DNA of 64,000 nucleotides, from contig NZ_JAQFWW010000001.1 of the NCBI RefSeq assembly GCF_027706145.1, positions 186,001 through 250,000 on the forward strand. The letters run 5' to 3'. Positions within the stretch are counted from its first letter, which is position 1, and every line of letters starts with the position of its first letter. This document shows, in pieces, positions 34,569 through 46,238 of this stretch. The translations under genes and the position numbers were made by a program. The notes beneath the pieces were generated by a model, which was given only the letters and a program-made list of their open reading frames with translations, did not search any database and was not told the DNA's origin. Source of the DNA: Bacillus changyiensis (GTDB lineage: Bacteria; Bacillota; Bacilli; Bacillales; Bacillaceae).

Positions 34569-34793
34569 ATGAAAATACTGAAAACAGCTGTTGATATGAT
34601 CAAGGTGTTTCTGCTGTTTACCGGTTTTACCGTCTTGTTTTATTATGCTATGATATGGATAAATTCAGAGTATGAAAACTATCATCGGTATGACCAACCT
34701 GATGGAGCTGCAATCAAGGTTGCTTCACTAGAAGAGGACGAACAGCGCAGCTGGTTTGACAGGTTAATCTTTTTTTATTTGAACGGGGAGTAG
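34569..34793 (+). CDS. yqzK: YqzK, small membrane protein
   Basis: 74-residue protein with one transmembrane helix (about residues 10-30, MIKVFLLFTGFTVLFYYAMIW) and a charged C-terminal part. Function unknown. Start ATG 34569 (GTG 34566 possible) behind AAGGGG. It ends 6 bases before xerD, so they are co-transcribed, as in B. subtilis (fur-yqzK-xerD), where fur is directly upstream rather than 7 kb away. Confidence 0.8.
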   Translation: MKILKTAVDMIKVFLLFTGFTVLFYYAMIWINSEYENYHRYDQPDGAAIKVASLEEDEQRSWFDRLIFFYLNGE

Positions 34794-34799
34794 GATAGT

Positions 34800-35690
34800 G
34801 TGAAAGTTCATATTAAAGATTTTATCCACTATGCCGTGGTGGAACGGGGACTTTCCCATAATACGGTGGTCAGTTATGAACGGGATTTGCTTAGCTATGT
34901 TACCTATTTAGAAGAAATAGAACATCTGTCATCTGTAGATCAGGTGACAAGACTGCATATCATTCAATTTTTAAAACATTTGCAAGATGCCGGGAAGTCA
35001 GGGAAAACAATTGTCAGACATCTTGCTTCCATTCGCGCTTTTCATCAATTTTTGCTGAGGGAAAAAGTGGCGAACCAAGATCCATCCATCCATATTGAAT
35101 CGCAAAAAACAGAGCGGACGTTGCCCAAGGTGTTGTCATTAGAAGAGGTCGAAACCCTTCTTAACACTCCAAAGCTGACGAGTCCGTTCGGCTATCGTGA
35201 TAAGGCGATGTTGGAATTATTGTATGCGACAGGGGTTCGGGTTAGTGAGATGATCGAATTAAAGCTATCTGATGTCCATTTATCAATGGGCTTTATTCGC
35301 TGTTTCGGAAAAGGGAGAAAAGAGCGGATTGTCCCGCTTGGAGAAGCGGCATCACATGCTGTGGAAGAATATCTTTCAAAGGCGAGGGGGAAACTCCTGA
35401 AGAAAAATACAGAAAATGCCTTGTTTTTAAATCATCATGGCAAACAGATCAGTCGGCAGGGATTTTGGAAGAACTTAAAGAAAATAGCGTTGGAAGCGGG
35501 GATTCAAAAAGAATTGACTCCGCACACATTGAGACATTCATTTGCTACACATTTGCTTGAAAATGGAGCGGATTTGCGGGCAGTTCAGGAAATGCTTGGA
35601 CATGCCGATATCTCAACGACACAAATTTATACACATGTAACGAAAACAAGATTAAAAGATGTCTACAAAAAGTATCATCCCCGTGCTTAG
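34800..35690 (+). CDS. xerD: site-specific tyrosine recombinase XerD (RipX)
   Basis: 296-residue recombinase that with CodV resolves chromosome dimers at dif. Seen: N-terminal SAM-like DNA-binding domain ([23 protein letters not shown]) and the catalytic domain with Arg in [10 protein letters not shown], Lys in [38 protein letters not shown] (His-Arg-His region), and the nucleophile Tyr in [12 protein letters not shown] 34800 has GGGGAG 9 bases upstream; the length equals that of B. subtilis RipX. Terminator follows inside its last codons. Confidence 0.95.
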   Translation: MKVHIKDFIHYAVVERGLSHNTVVSYERDLLSYVTYLEEIEHLSSVDQVTRLHIIQFLKHLQDAGKSGKTIVRHLASIRAFHQFLLREKVANQDPSIHIESQKTERTLPKVLSLEEVETLLNTPKLTSPFGYRDKAMLELLYATGVRVSEMIELKLSDVHLSMGFIRCFGKGRKERIVPLGEAASHAVEEYLSKARGKLLKKNTENALFLNHHGKQISRQGFWKNLKKIALEAGIQKELTPHTLRHSFATHLLENGADLRAVQEMLGHADISTTQIYTHVTKTRLKDVYKKYHPRA

Positions 35691-35702
35691 GCACGGTTTT
35701 TT
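35681..35702 (+). terminator. terminator after xerD
   Basis: CCGTGC (35681-35686) pairs with GCACGG (35691-35696) with the stop TAG in the loop, followed by six T. Confidence 0.85.
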
Positions 35703-35750
35703 CAATAGCGGGAAGTTTCTCACTATTTTCCTTCGTATTGCCAAGATCTA

Positions 35751-35764
35751 TGTAAACGGTTTAT
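35751..35764 (+). promoter_or_regulatory. candidate cre-like site before drm
   Basis: TGTAAACGGTTTAT fits TGWAANCGNTNWCA except the last two bases, 60 bases before the drm start. Could allow CcpA control of nucleoside use; weaker than the pullulanase site. Confidence 0.4.
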
Positions 35765-35823
35765 ACTTTTTATAGCGGGATTTTGTTTTTTTATGTCAAA
35801 CAAGAAAAAAAGGAGGCCATCAA

Positions 35824-37008
35824 ATGCCTGCATATCAATATCACCGCATTTTTTTAATTGTGATGGATTCTGTTGGAATCGGCGAAGCGCCGGATGCTGA
35901 AAAATTCAATGATAAAGGTGCCGATACATTAGGGCACATTGCCGAACATATGGGGGGGCTTAACCTGCCAAACATGGCAAAACTCGGACTTAGCCATATC
36001 CGTGAGATTAAAGGAGTACAGAAAGCTGAAAAGCCGCTTGCTTATTATGGAAAAATGCAAGAAGCTTCAAATGGAAAAGATACGATGACAGGACATTGGG
36101 AAATTATGGGTCTTTACATAGATAAGCCATTCCAAGTGTTTCCCGACGGTTTTCCTGATGAACTGATCAATGAATTGGAAAAGAGATCGGGAAGAAAAGT
36201 AATCGGGAACAAGCCTGCTTCTGGAACAGCGATTTTAGATGAATTAGGTAAAGAACATATGGAAACAGGGGCGCTTATCGTTTATACATCAGCAGACTCT
36301 GTCTTGCAAATTGCTGCTCATGAAGAGATTGTGCCACTTGATGAACTTTATAAAATTTGTGAAATCGCGCGCGAGCTCACACTTGATGAAAAGTATATGG
36401 TTGGTCGCGTCATTGCAAGACCGTTTGTCGGACAACCAGGTCAATTTAAACGAACACCTAACCGCCATGACTATGCCTTAAAACCGTTTGAACGAACTGT
36501 GATGAACGAAATGAAAGATGATCACTTTGATGTGATTGCGATCGGTAAAATCTCCGATATTTATGATGGTGAAGGGATTACTGAAGCACTTAGAACGACA
36601 TCTAATATGGACGGAATGGACAAGCTGATTCAAACATTTGATCAAGACTTTACCGGCATCAGCTTTGTGAACCTCGTTGATTTTGATGCACTATTTGGAC
36701 ACCGTCGTGATCCTGAAGGGTACGGAAAAGCACTCGAAGAATTTGATGCAAGACTTCCGGAAGTTTTCGAAAAAATGCGTGAAGACGATTTATTAATGAT
36801 CACGGCTGATCATGGGAATGATCCGATTCACCATGGGACAGACCACACAAGGGAATTTGTTCCACTTCTCGTTTACAGCAAAAAACATACACAACCGTCT
36901 GAACTTCCGCTTGCTGATACATTTGCCGATATCGGCGCTACCATTGCCGATAATTTTAAAACGAACATGCCAAAGTACGGAAAAAGCTTTTTAGGCCTGC
37001 TTAAATAG
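35824..37008 (+). CDS. drm: phosphopentomutase
   Basis: 394-residue cytoplasmic enzyme converting (deoxy)ribose-1-phosphate to the 5-phosphate, in nucleoside salvage. Seen: alkaline-phosphatase-superfamily metal motifs [14 protein letters not shown], the phospho-Thr region [26 protein letters not shown] and ITADHGNDP with [12 protein letters not shown] 35824 follows AAAAAGGAGG. Pairs with pupG, whose GTG lies 11 bases later, and the two reactions are consecutive (phosphorolysis gives the sugar-1-phosphate). Confidence 0.96.
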   Translation: MPAYQYHRIFLIVMDSVGIGEAPDAEKFNDKGADTLGHIAEHMGGLNLPNMAKLGLSHIREIKGVQKAEKPLAYYGKMQEASNGKDTMTGHWEIMGLYIDKPFQVFPDGFPDELINELEKRSGRKVIGNKPASGTAILDELGKEHMETGALIVYTSADSVLQIAAHEEIVPLDELYKICEIARELTLDEKYMVGRVIARPFVGQPGQFKRTPNRHDYALKPFERTVMNEMKDDHFDVIAIGKISDIYDGEGITEALRTTSNMDGMDKLIQTFDQDFTGISFVNLVDFDALFGHRRDPEGYGKALEEFDARLPEVFEKMREDDLLMITADHGNDPIHHGTDHTREFVPLLVYSKKHTQPSELPLADTFADIGATIADNFKTNMPKYGKSFLGLLK

Positions 37009-37019
37009 GAGGAAAACAG

Positions 37020-37835
37020 GTGAAAGAAATGATTAGAAATGCTGCAGATTATGTGAAAAGTAAGATCAAGCATAAACCTGTAGTCGGTTTGATATTGGGG
37101 TCAGGCCTCGGGGTGCTTGCCGATGAAATAAAAGATGCTGTTCAAATCAAATATGAAGATATTCCGGGATTTCCGGTTTCTACTGTGGAAGGTCATGCTG
37201 GTCAGCTTGTGATCGGAACACTTGAAAATGTTCAGGTTGTTGCAATGCAAGGACGTTTCCATTATTATGAAGGCTATTCACTCGATAAAGTCACATTTCC
37301 TGTTCGAGTCATGAAAGAACTTGGTGGTTCGACTTTAATCGTGACCAATGCCGCTGGTGGTGTTAACGAATCCTACCAGCCGGGTGACTTGATGGTTATC
37401 TCGGATCATATCAACCACATGGGCACAAACCCATTGATTGGTCCAAATGATTCAACGCTCGGTGTCAGATTTCCTGATATGTCTGTGGCTTATGATAAAG
37501 AGTTACGAGAATTGGCCAAAAAAACAGCTGAAGAATTGAACATCAACATACAAGTTGGTGTGTATACAGCCGTTTCAGGCCCGACATATGAAACACCGGC
37601 TGAAGTTCGTTTTCTGAGAACGATCGGTTCAGATGCGGTTGGTATGTCAACCGTCCCTGAAGTCATTGTTGCTAGACATGCAGGACTTCGCGTGCTAGGA
37701 ATTTCTTGTATTTCAAATGCGGCTGCAGGGATTTTGAATCAACCGCTATCACATGATGAAGTGATAGAAGTAACCGAAAAAGTGAAATCGGACTTTTTGC
37801 AGCTCGTCACAATGATAGTCGCGAAAATTAGATAA
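37020..37835 (+). CDS. pupG: purine nucleoside phosphorylase I
   Basis: 271-residue trimeric-type enzyme phosphorolysing guanosine/inosine-type nucleosides. Seen: LILGSGLG, FPVSTVEGHAGQLVIG, MQGRFHYYEGYS, VTNAAGGVN, GPTYETPAEVRFLR, SDAVGMSTVPEVIVARHAG and ISCISNAAAGI. GTG 37020 has GGAGG 7 bases upstream and gives the B. subtilis length. Follows drm in one operon. A strong terminator comes after it. Confidence 0.96.
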   Translation: MKEMIRNAADYVKSKIKHKPVVGLILGSGLGVLADEIKDAVQIKYEDIPGFPVSTVEGHAGQLVIGTLENVQVVAMQGRFHYYEGYSLDKVTFPVRVMKELGGSTLIVTNAAGGVNESYQPGDLMVISDHINHMGTNPLIGPNDSTLGVRFPDMSVAYDKELRELAKKTAEELNINIQVGVYTAVSGPTYETPAEVRFLRTIGSDAVGMSTVPEVIVARHAGLRVLGISCISNAAAGILNQPLSHDEVIEVTEKVKSDFLQLVTMIVAKIR

Positions 37836-37853
37836 AAGAACTAAAAGTGAAAG

Positions 37854-37899
37854 CCAATATATCTAGCTCCTTAGTGAGCATGGATATATTGGTTTTTTT
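37854..37899 (+). terminator. terminator after pupG
   Basis: CCAATATATC (37854-37863) pairs with GATATATTGG (37883-37892), T7 tail. It separates drm-pupG from the sporulation operon. Confidence 0.85.
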
Positions 37900-37926
37900 G
37901 ATGATGAAATTTATACCAATAGAACC

Positions 37927-37955
37927 GTATAAATCCATTATGATTGGAAAAAATA
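37927..37955 (+). promoter_or_regulatory. sigma-F promoter of dacF
   Basis: GTATA at 37927-37931, 14-base spacer, then GGAAAAAATA at 37946-37955, which agrees with the sigma-F pattern GYATA-N15-GGNNANANTR at every fixed base. It is 30 bases before dacF, a known sigma-F gene in B. subtilis. It would also feed spoIIA, giving sigma-F autoregulation. Confidence 0.75.
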
Positions 37956-37984
37956 AAAAGGATTACGAAATGGAGGTCTGGCTG

Positions 37985-39160
37985 ATGAAACATCTTTTAC
38001 CCAAATTGCTGATTTTTATGATCATCCTACTAACAGCACCGTCAGCGTTTGCTGAAGAAGAAACGAAACAGAACACTTCTGAGCTTGCTCATGAAGCGAA
38101 ATCTGCTGTTTTGCTCGAACGGGACTCAGGAAAAGTTATGTATGATAAAAACAGTCATGAGAAACTTCCGCCAGCCAGCATGACAAAGGTCATGACCATG
38201 CTGCTGATTATGGAAGCCCTTGATGAAGGTAAGATTAAAATGAAAGATAAAGTCAGAACGAGTGAATACGCAGCTTCAATGGGAGGCTCGCAAATTTTTC
38301 TTGAACCTGGTGAAGAAATGACTGTTGAAGAGATGTTAAAAGGAATTGCAATTGGTTCAGGAAATGATGCTTCTGTCGCAATGGCTGAGCATATTGCCGG
38401 CTCTGAAGAAGAATTTGTGGGAAGAATGAATGAAAAAGCGGCAGAATTAGGTCTTAAAGATACGTCTTTTCAAAATACGACAGGACTTCCGGAAAAAGGC
38501 CACTACAGTACAGCTTATGATATGGCTATCATGGCAAAGGAGCTTTTAAAATATGATAAAATCACGAAGTTTACCGGAACATATGAAGGCTATCTAAGAG
38601 AAAACACAGACAAAAAGTTTTGGCTTGTCAACACAAACCGCCTCGTTAAATTTTACCCAGGGGTTGACGGGGTAAAAACAGGCTTCACAAATGAAGCAAA
38701 GTACTGTTTAACAGCTTCTGCGAAAAAAGGTAACATGCGGGTTATTGCTGTTGTGTTTGGGGCTAGTACACCAAAAGAACGAAATGGTCAAATTACGAAA
38801 ATGCTTGATTATGCATTTAGTCAATATCAAACACATCCAATGTATAAGCGGAATCAAATCATCTCATCAATGAAAGTCAATAAGGGACAAAACAAAAAAA
38901 TCAATCTTGTCACATCAGAACCGATTTCTCTTTTAACGAAAAAAGGAGAAAATGTTGAATCTGTCAAAAAAGAGATCAAGCAAAAGGGCGATATCCATGC
39001 TCCAGTCAAAAAAGGAACCGAACTTGGTACACTTATTCTGAAAAAAGACGGGAAAGTGTTACAGGAAAGCCCGCTTGTTGCTGAAAACGATATGGATCAG
39101 GCAGACACATGGACATTGTTTAAACGGACAATCTCCGACTGGACAAAATGGAATGAATAA
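37985..39160 (+). CDS. dacF: D-alanyl-D-alanine carboxypeptidase DacF
   Basis: 391-residue penicillin-binding protein trimming peptidoglycan stem peptides in the forespore during cortex synthesis. Seen: signal peptide LLPKLLIFMIILLTAPSAFA, the SxxK box in PPASMTKVM, SGN in IGSGNDAS, KTG in VDGVKTGFT, then a C-terminal beta domain and an amphipathic end (WTLFKRTISDWTKW) for membrane attachment. ATG 37985 with GGAGG 8 bases upstream is preferred to the long upstream extension. Preceded by a sigma-F promoter; spoIIAA follows 94 bases later. Confidence 0.95.
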   Translation: MKHLLPKLLIFMIILLTAPSAFAEEETKQNTSELAHEAKSAVLLERDSGKVMYDKNSHEKLPPASMTKVMTMLLIMEALDEGKIKMKDKVRTSEYAASMGGSQIFLEPGEEMTVEEMLKGIAIGSGNDASVAMAEHIAGSEEEFVGRMNEKAAELGLKDTSFQNTTGLPEKGHYSTAYDMAIMAKELLKYDKITKFTGTYEGYLRENTDKKFWLVNTNRLVKFYPGVDGVKTGFTNEAKYCLTASAKKGNMRVIAVVFGASTPKERNGQITKMLDYAFSQYQTHPMYKRNQIISSMKVNKGQNKKINLVTSEPISLLTKKGENVESVKKEIKQKGDIHAPVKKGTELGTLILKKDGKVLQESPLVAENDMDQADTWTLFKRTISDWTKWNE

Positions 39161-39254
39161 TGCCGAACAATCACTAGTTTTGTCATCGTGAAGGAATTTA
39201 GAAAGTCCGAATCGAAACTACTCATAATCCGATATCAATCAAGGAGGAATGAGG

Positions 39255-39608
39255 ATGAGCCTCGGAATCGATTTCAATGTCAAAGAATCTGTGCTTTGTA
39301 TTCGGCTGACAGGTGAACTTGACCATCATACAGCAGAAGCTTTGCGAAAAAAAGTCAACGAACATTTGCAGAAAAACAAAATTTGCCACATTGTCTTAAA
39401 CCTTGGAGAATTATCATTTATGGATAGTTCAGGGCTGGGCGTTGTCTTGGGAAGATATAAGGAAATTAAACAGCTTGGCGGAGAAATGATCGTCTGTGCG
39501 ATTTCTCCGTCAGTCAAGCGTTTATTTGATATGTCAGGTCTGTTTAAGATTATCCGCCTTGAACAATCAGAACAGCATGCCTTAGAAACTCTGGGGGTGG
39601 CCTCATGA
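39255..39608 (+). CDS. spoIIAA: anti-anti-sigma factor SpoIIAA
   Basis: 117-residue STAS-domain protein that, when unphosphorylated, takes SpoIIAB off sigma-F. Seen: [16 protein letters not shown], the phosphorylated serine in [15 protein letters not shown], and [23 protein letters not shown] lies 7 bases before ATG 39255; the upstream ATG 39249 is too close to it. First of three coupled genes that set forespore-specific gene expression. A sigma-H promoter is known in B. subtilis; I see only an AGGAATT half with wrong spacing. Confidence 0.97.
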   Translation: MSLGIDFNVKESVLCIRLTGELDHHTAEALRKKVNEHLQKNKICHIVLNLGELSFMDSSGLGVVLGRYKEIKQLGGEMIVCAISPSVKRLFDMSGLFKIIRLEQSEQHALETLGVAS

Positions 39609-40045
39609 AAAATGAGATGAGTATTCAGTTTTCAGCACTCAGTCAAAATGAATCATTTGCGAGGGTGACAGTTGCTGCTTTTATCGCCCAGCTTGACCCG
39701 ACGATGGATGAGTTAACGGAAATTAAAACGGTTGTGTCAGAAGCGGTTACCAATGCAATTATACACGGATATGAAAACACAGGCAGAGGAAACGTCTATA
39801 TTTCTGTTACATTAGAGGACCATCTTGTCCATTTAACCATTCGTGATGAAGGAATCGGTATTACTGATTTGGAAGAAGCCCGTCAACCTTTATTCACGAC
39901 AAAGCCTGAGCTTGAAAGATCAGGAATGGGCTTTACCATTATGGAAAATTTTATGGATAGCATCTCGATTACCTCGTCACCTGAAATGGGGACCACAATA
40001 CACTTAACAAAGCACTTATCAAAAAGCAAAGCGCTTTGCAATTAA
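39605..40045 (+). CDS. spoIIAB: anti-sigma-F factor/SpoIIAA kinase SpoIIAB
   Basis: 146-residue GHKL-fold serine kinase that holds sigma-F inactive and phosphorylates SpoIIAA. Seen: N box [15 protein letters not shown]1 box RDEGIGI, G2 region [15 protein letters not shown]. Starts by ATGA overlap with spoIIAA, which keeps their amounts matched, and is followed 12 bases later by sigF. Confidence 0.97.
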   Translation: MKNEMSIQFSALSQNESFARVTVAAFIAQLDPTMDELTEIKTVVSEAVTNAIIHGYENTGRGNVYISVTLEDHLVHLTIRDEGIGITDLEEARQPLFTTKPELERSGMGFTIMENFMDSISITSSPEMGTTIHLTKHLSKSKALCN

Positions 40046-40057
40046 GGGAGATTTGTT

Positions 40058-40825
40058 ATGGATGTGGAGGTTAAAAAGGAAAATCAGAACACTCAGCTTA
40101 AAGACCATGAAGTCAAAGAATTGATTAAAAATAGTCAGAATGGCGACCAAAGAGCAAGAGACCTCCTCATAGAAAAAAACATGCGTCTTGTTTGGTCTGT
40201 CGTTCAGCGCTTTTTGAATAGAGGCTATGAACCTGATGATCTCTTTCAAATCGGTTGTATCGGTTTACTGAAATCGGTTGATAAATTTGACTTGTCTTAT
40301 GATGTGCGGTTTTCGACTTATGCTGTGCCGATGATCATCGGTGAAATTCAACGGTTTATTAGAGATGATGGGACAGTCAAAGTTAGCCGATCACTCAAAG
40401 AGTTAGGCAATAAAATCAGAAAGGCAAAAGATGAGCTTTCAAAGTCAAATGGTCGAATACCAACTGTTCAGGAAATCGCTGACTATTTAGAAATCAGTTC
40501 AGAAGAAGTTGTAATGGCTCAAGAAGCCGTTCGTTCGCCATCATCTATTCATGAAACAGTCTATGAAAACGATGGAGATCCAATTACACTACTTGACCAG
40601 ATTGCAGATCAATCAGAAGAAAAATGGTTTGATAAAATTGCTTTAAAAGAAGCGATCAAAGATTTGGATGAAAGGGAAAAACTGATTGTTTACTTAAGGT
40701 ATTACAAAGACAAGACGCAATCAGAAGTAGCCGAACGTCTTAGCATATCACAGGTACAAGTATCAAGGCTTGAGAAAAAAATCTTACAGCAAATCAAAAG
40801 TAAAATGGATCATCATGAACAATAG
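40058..40825 (+). CDS. sigF: RNA polymerase sigma-F factor
   Basis: 255-residue sigma-70-family factor, first active in the forespore. Seen: region 2 with DLFQIGCIGLLKSVDKFDLSYDVRFSTYAVPMIIGEIQRFIRDDG, region 3 (GRIPTVQEIADYLEIS), region 4 with TQSEVAERLSISQVQVSRLEKKIL helix-turn-helix. Third gene of the spoIIA operon, ended by a strong terminator. Its activity is set by SpoIIAA/SpoIIAB. Confidence 0.97.
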   Translation: MDVEVKKENQNTQLKDHEVKELIKNSQNGDQRARDLLIEKNMRLVWSVVQRFLNRGYEPDDLFQIGCIGLLKSVDKFDLSYDVRFSTYAVPMIIGEIQRFIRDDGTVKVSRSLKELGNKIRKAKDELSKSNGRIPTVQEIADYLEISSEEVVMAQEAVRSPSSIHETVYENDGDPITLLDQIADQSEEKWFDKIALKEAIKDLDEREKLIVYLRYYKDKTQSEVAERLSISQVQVSRLEKKILQQIKSKMDHHEQ

Positions 40826-40862
40826 AAGCTGCCGGTATTGTGTCCGGTAGCTTTCTTTTTTT
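40826..40862 (+). terminator. terminator after sigF
   Basis: AAGCTGCCGG (40826-40835) pairs with CCGGTAGCTT (40844-40853) with one wobble, then a T-rich tail. Confidence 0.85.
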
Positions 40863-40927
40863 ATATAAAAAACATATGGTAAATTACGGTTATTTCCATC
40901 TGGTGGAATGATAAATGAACTGAACTA

Positions 40928-40934
40928 CATACTA
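40928..40934 (+). promoter_or_regulatory. candidate sigma-G -10 element of the spoVA operon
   Basis: CATACTA equals the sigma-G -10 consensus and lies 33 bases before spoVAA, which is a sigma-G operon in B. subtilis. The -35 region (GGAATG 17 bases upstream) is a poor match, so only the -10 is supported. Confidence 0.45.
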
Positions 40935-40967
40935 CAACTATAACCATCGTATAGGAAGTGACTAGAG

Positions 40968-41588
40968 ATGGAACGCCAAGTTTTTATTAGACTCCGCCAC
41001 CGTCTTCAGGCTGATCCAAATGAATATATTACGCTAGGGAATATTGCACAGGTGGCAGGTGACCGCAAGTACAAAGAAAAGCTTGAACAGTTGTTTGTCT
41101 ACCAAGTCAGTCCATCAGATCAAAACATGGTGGTGTTAGATGTCATAAAGGTCATCGAAATCATTCATCAATCATTTCCAGATCTTGATGTTCAAACGGT
41201 TGGTAGTTCAGAAACGATTGTAGAAGTTCATTATTCGAAAAAAGGATTATCACCTGTTTTTTTCATCGCGGTCTGGCTGTTATTGTTTATTGGTGCTGGC
41301 CTAGCGGTTATGAATTTTCATGAAGATGTCAGTATGAGAGAAGTACATATTCGGCTCTATGAAATGATTACGGGTGAAGTGGATCACTACCCATATCTTT
41401 TGCAAGTTCCCTATAGCATTGGTTTAGGTCTGGGAATGATTTTATTTTTTAACCACTTATTTAAAAAGCGGTTTAATGAAGAACCAAGCCCGCTGGAAGT
41501 GGAATTGTTTAAATATCAGCTCGACCTAGACCAGTACGTGGCAATGAATGAAAATAAAGAAACCACAAAGGATCTGCATGACCATTAA
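40968..41588 (+). CDS. spoVAA: stage V sporulation protein AA
   Basis: 206-residue protein: cytoplasmic N-terminal part (residues 1-95) and two transmembrane helices (about 98-115 and 145-165, [21 protein letters not shown]). Part of the SpoVA membrane channel that loads Ca-dipicolinate into the forespore and releases it in germination. First gene of a seven-gene operon; overlaps spoVAB by 11 bases. Confidence 0.93.
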   Translation: MERQVFIRLRHRLQADPNEYITLGNIAQVAGDRKYKEKLEQLFVYQVSPSDQNMVVLDVIKVIEIIHQSFPDLDVQTVGSSETIVEVHYSKKGLSPVFFIAVWLLLFIGAGLAVMNFHEDVSMREVHIRLYEMITGEVDHYPYLLQVPYSIGLGLGMILFFNHLFKKRFNEEPSPLEVELFKYQLDLDQYVAMNENKETTKDLHDH

Positions 41589-42003
41589 GTTGCTTTTTAT
41601 CAGCTTTCTCGGTCTAGCAGGAGGGGTAGCAGTCGGGTCTGGTTTTGTCGCTTTCCTGACCGTACTAGGAGTGATCCCTAGGTTGATTCAGTTGACAAAA
41701 ACAAAAACCTATATCCGGGCATATGAATGGGCTGTTATTTTAGGAGCCGTTTTTGGAGGATGGGAAACATTAAACACAGACCGATTTTTCCTCTCAAAAT
41801 GGTTGCTTATTCCCATTGGTCTTTTTTCAGGTGTTTTTATTGGCATGCTTGCTGCTGCATTGACAGAAGTGTTAAATGTCCTGCCGATTTTAGCAAAACG
41901 AATCGGTCTGGCAGATAGAGTTTTAATTCTTTTAATGGCCATTGTACTTGGAAAAATCATTGGATCTTTATTTCAATGGTTCATTTTTGTTCATATTTCT
42001 TAG
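41578..42003 (+). CDS. spoVAB: stage V sporulation protein AB
   Basis: 141-residue membrane protein with four to five helices ([20 protein letters not shown] at the front). ATG 41578 ([10 protein letters not shown]) overlaps the end of spoVAA, and is chosen over an upstream frame start that would enter spoVAA coding sequence. Component of the dipicolinate channel in the forespore inner membrane. Confidence 0.92.
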   Translation: MTIKLLFISFLGLAGGVAVGSGFVAFLTVLGVIPRLIQLTKTKTYIRAYEWAVILGAVFGGWETLNTDRFFLSKWLLIPIGLFSGVFIGMLAAALTEVLNVLPILAKRIGLADRVLILLMAIVLGKIIGSLFQWFIFVHIS

Positions 42004-42015
42004 AGGAGGACGCTC

Positions 42016-42465
42016 ATGTCAAGCTTAAAAGATAATTATCAAGCAAAGGTGAAAACATATCAACCTACACCGCCGTATTTTATGAATTGTTTAAAAGCTT
42101 TTCTTGTGGGAGGGCTTATTTGTACGATTGGCCAAGCCTTTCAAAATTTTTATATGAACGTGTTTGACTTTGATAAACAAACAGCTGGAAATCCAACGGT
42201 TGCAACATTGATCTTAATTTCAGCTCTTTTAACAGGTTTTGGTGTTTACGATCGGATCGGACAGTTTGCTGGTGCTGGTTCAGCTGTGCCAGTTACAGGA
42301 TTTGCAAATAGTATGGCGAGCGCTGCTCTTGAGCATAAAAGTGAAGGGTTTGTCCTTGGGGTTGGATCAAGTATGTTTAAACTAGCTGGCAGTGTGATCG
42401 TCTTTGGTGTTGTTTCGGCTTACATTGTCGGAATGATCCGCTATGCGTTTGATAAGCTTTTTTAG
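42016..42465 (+). CDS. spoVAC: stage V sporulation protein AC
   Basis: 149-residue polytopic membrane protein: AFLVGGLICTIGQAFQNFY, a glycine-rich loop FAGAGSAVPVTGFANSMASAALEHKSEGF and a final helix. SpoVAC of B. subtilis behaves as a mechanosensitive channel and is essential for dipicolinate uptake. Clear SD (agaggagg) before ATG. It shares its fold with SpoVAEb two genes later (same VGGLIC..GQ and FAGAGA motifs), showing ancient duplication. Confidence 0.95.
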   Translation: MSSLKDNYQAKVKTYQPTPPYFMNCLKAFLVGGLICTIGQAFQNFYMNVFDFDKQTAGNPTVATLILISALLTGFGVYDRIGQFAGAGSAVPVTGFANSMASAALEHKSEGFVLGVGSSMFKLAGSVIVFGVVSAYIVGMIRYAFDKLF

Positions 42466-42477
42466 GAGGAAGGCATG

Positions 42478-43497
42478 ATGAAATTAGAAGGTAAACAAAC
42501 ATGGTTGTTCCAAAACCCGCTGTTTGTCAATTCTAGCGGTACAGCAGTTGGACCTAAGGAAAAAAAAGGACCTTTGGGGCACTTGTTTGACAAAACCTAT
42601 GATGACATGCATTGTGAACAGAACAATTGGGAAATGGCAGAGCGTAAGCTAATGGAAGATGCGATCCAGGTTGCTTTGTCAAAACAACATGTCACAAAAG
42701 AAGATATTGATATCTTTTTGGCAGGTGATTTACTCAACCAAAATGTCACGGCCAACTATGTTGCAAGACACTTGAAAATTCCTTTTCTTTGTTTGTTTGG
42801 AGCCTGCTCAACATCAATGGAGTCGATAGCTATCGGGTCTGCTCTGATAGATGGCGGATTTGCTAAACGAGTGCTTGCAGCAACAAGCAGCCATAATGCA
42901 ACAGCTGAAAGACAATTTCGTTTTCCGACAGAATATGGCGGGCAAAAACCAGGCACCATGACATCAACTGTTACAGGAAGTGGTGCAGTGGTGCTCAGTC
43001 AGCAGGCAAGTGAAATAAAAATCACAAGTGCGACAGTTGGCAAGGTTATCGACTTGGGGCTTACAGATTCACAGGACATGGGGTCAGCAATGGCACCTGC
43101 AGCCGCTGATACCATTAAGCAACATCTCCAAGATCTCGGACGTACTCCTGATGATTATGATTTGATTCTAACTGGAGACCTTTCAGGAGTCGGAAGTCCG
43201 ATTGTCAAAGACCTTTTAAAAGAAGACGGAATCAATGTCGGAACAAAGCACAATGATTGTGGGCTGCTCATCTATACGCCAGATCAGCAAGTGTTTGCAG
43301 GTGGAAGTGGCTGTGCATGTGCAGCTGTCGTTACATTTGGCCATATTTTTCAAGAAATAAAAGCCGGAAGATTAAATAGGGTATTGGTTGTTGCTACAGG
43401 AGCACTGTTAAACCCGACCGTAATTCAACAAAAGGAATCGATTCCTAGTATTGCACATGGTGTCGTATTTGAACGAGCCGAAGGGGTGAACTCGTAA
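42478..43497 (+). CDS. spoVAD: stage V sporulation protein AD
   Basis: 339-residue soluble protein with a thiolase/ketoacyl-synthase-like fold that binds dipicolinic acid. Seen: [28 protein letters not shown] (Cys at the thiolase nucleophile place), [18 protein letters not shown] and [16 protein letters not shown] 42478 (or 42475) with AGGAGG upstream. Very similar to B. subtilis SpoVAD along its full length. Confidence 0.96.
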   Translation: MKLEGKQTWLFQNPLFVNSSGTAVGPKEKKGPLGHLFDKTYDDMHCEQNNWEMAERKLMEDAIQVALSKQHVTKEDIDIFLAGDLLNQNVTANYVARHLKIPFLCLFGACSTSMESIAIGSALIDGGFAKRVLAATSSHNATAERQFRFPTEYGGQKPGTMTSTVTGSGAVVLSQQASEIKITSATVGKVIDLGLTDSQDMGSAMAPAAADTIKQHLQDLGRTPDDYDLILTGDLSGVGSPIVKDLLKEDGINVGTKHNDCGLLIYTPDQQVFAGGSGCACAAVVTFGHIFQEIKAGRLNRVLVVATGALLNPTVIQQKESIPSIAHGVVFERAEGVNS

Positions 43498-43498
43498 A

Positions 43499-43849
43499 AT
43501 GGAATATGTGATCGCGTTCATTGTAGGCGGTTTGATTTGTGTGATTGGACAACTCCTCTTGGATGTCTTGAAATTAACGCCGGCCCATGTCATGTCAACT
43601 TTTGTCGTGACAGGGGCAATCTTAGATGGCTTTAACATTTACGATCGTTTCATTGATTTCGCAGGAGCGGGTGCAACCGTACCGATTGTCAGCTTTGGGC
43701 ATTCTCTTTTACACGGAGCAATGCAGAGGTCTGAGGAACACGGTTTAATCGGAATTAGTATGGGAATTTTTGAACTGACGTCTGCCGGTATTTCAGCAGC
43801 TATTTTGTTTGCCTTTCTTATCGCCTTAATCTTTAAACCGAAAGGATAA
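43499..43849 (+). CDS. spoVAEb: stage V sporulation protein AEb
   Basis: 116-residue membrane protein with three to four helices, homologous to Spo[47 protein letters not shown] 43499 lies one base after the spoVAD stop. Part of the core channel with SpoVAC. Confidence 0.94.
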   Translation: MEYVIAFIVGGLICVIGQLLLDVLKLTPAHVMSTFVVTGAILDGFNIYDRFIDFAGAGATVPIVSFGHSLLHGAMQRSEEHGLIGISMGIFELTSAGISAAILFAFLIALIFKPKG

Positions 43850-43856
43850 AAACGTA

Positions 43857-44415
43857 ATGACAGTAAAACGAAAGGTTATTTTAGTTACGGATGGGGACAT
43901 TTATGCTGCAAAAGCCATTGAATATGCTGCCCGACAAATTGGCGGACGCTGTATCTCTCAATCAATGGGGAATCCGAGTGAAAAAAACGGTCCAGAACTA
44001 GTAACAATGATCCTTCAAACACCTTATGATCCTGTTTTTGTGATGTTTGATGATTCCGGTTTACCAGGAGAAGGACCAGGAGAAGCAGCAATGAAATATG
44101 TCGCATCACATTCTCAAATTGAAGTTCTCGGCGTGATCGCTGTTGCTTCAAAGACCCACCATGCAGAGTGGACACGAATTGATGTTTCCATTGATGCCGA
44201 AGGGGAACTAACTGAATTCGGAGTCGATAAGTATGGTGTACAAGAATTTGATGTCAAACGGATGAGTGGTGACACAGTCTATTGTCTTGATCAGCTTGAT
44301 GTCCCGATTATCGTCGGAATCGGTGATATCGGAAAAATGGCCAGAAAAGACGATGTGAAAAAGGGCTCTCCGATTACAATGAAAGCTGTTGAACTGATTT
44401 TAGAAAGGAGCGGGT

Positions 44416-44426
<11 letters not shown>
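43857..44426 (+). CDS. spoVAEa: stage V sporulation protein AEa
   Basis: 189-residue soluble protein: [39 protein letters not shown], and [12 protein letters not shown], the usual motifs of SpoVAEa. Starts 7 bases after spoVAEb; its end overlaps spoVAF. The exact role is not known, and it is dispensable for dipicolinate uptake in B. subtilis. Confidence 0.9.
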
Positions 44427-45945
<1,519 letters not shown>

Positions 45946-46238
45946 GATGAGGCTAATTCTTAGTGATTAGCTTCTTTTTCAATTCCATCTGTCGAAATGG
46001 TAAATTTGCGGTGAACGAAGATGTGAGAATTTGTGTCAAATTGAAATAACGACCTATTTCTATCAATTGTATTTTTCTGTTATTCTATAAGAAAGCATGT
46101 GTTTGACTCATCATTTTTTATGACAATTTTGAATAAATAAAGTGTTTTGGTTTTGATATGAATGCTATAATACATCATATGAATTCGAAAATTAAGGGCA
46201 GTGATCCGGACAGTAGATAGAGAAAGAAGGAATGACAA

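Noticed and set aside
37847..37984. Long N-terminal extension of dacF
   Set aside because: It would run through the pupG terminator and the sigma-F promoter; the ATG at 37985 has a good ribosome site and signal peptide.
39180..39240. Sigma-H promoter of spoIIA
   Set aside because: AGGAATT and a GAAT are present but the spacing is about three bases too short and flanking bases do not fit.
46000..46238. Lysine riboswitch before lysA
   Set aside because: No L-box conserved blocks or attenuator in the leader.
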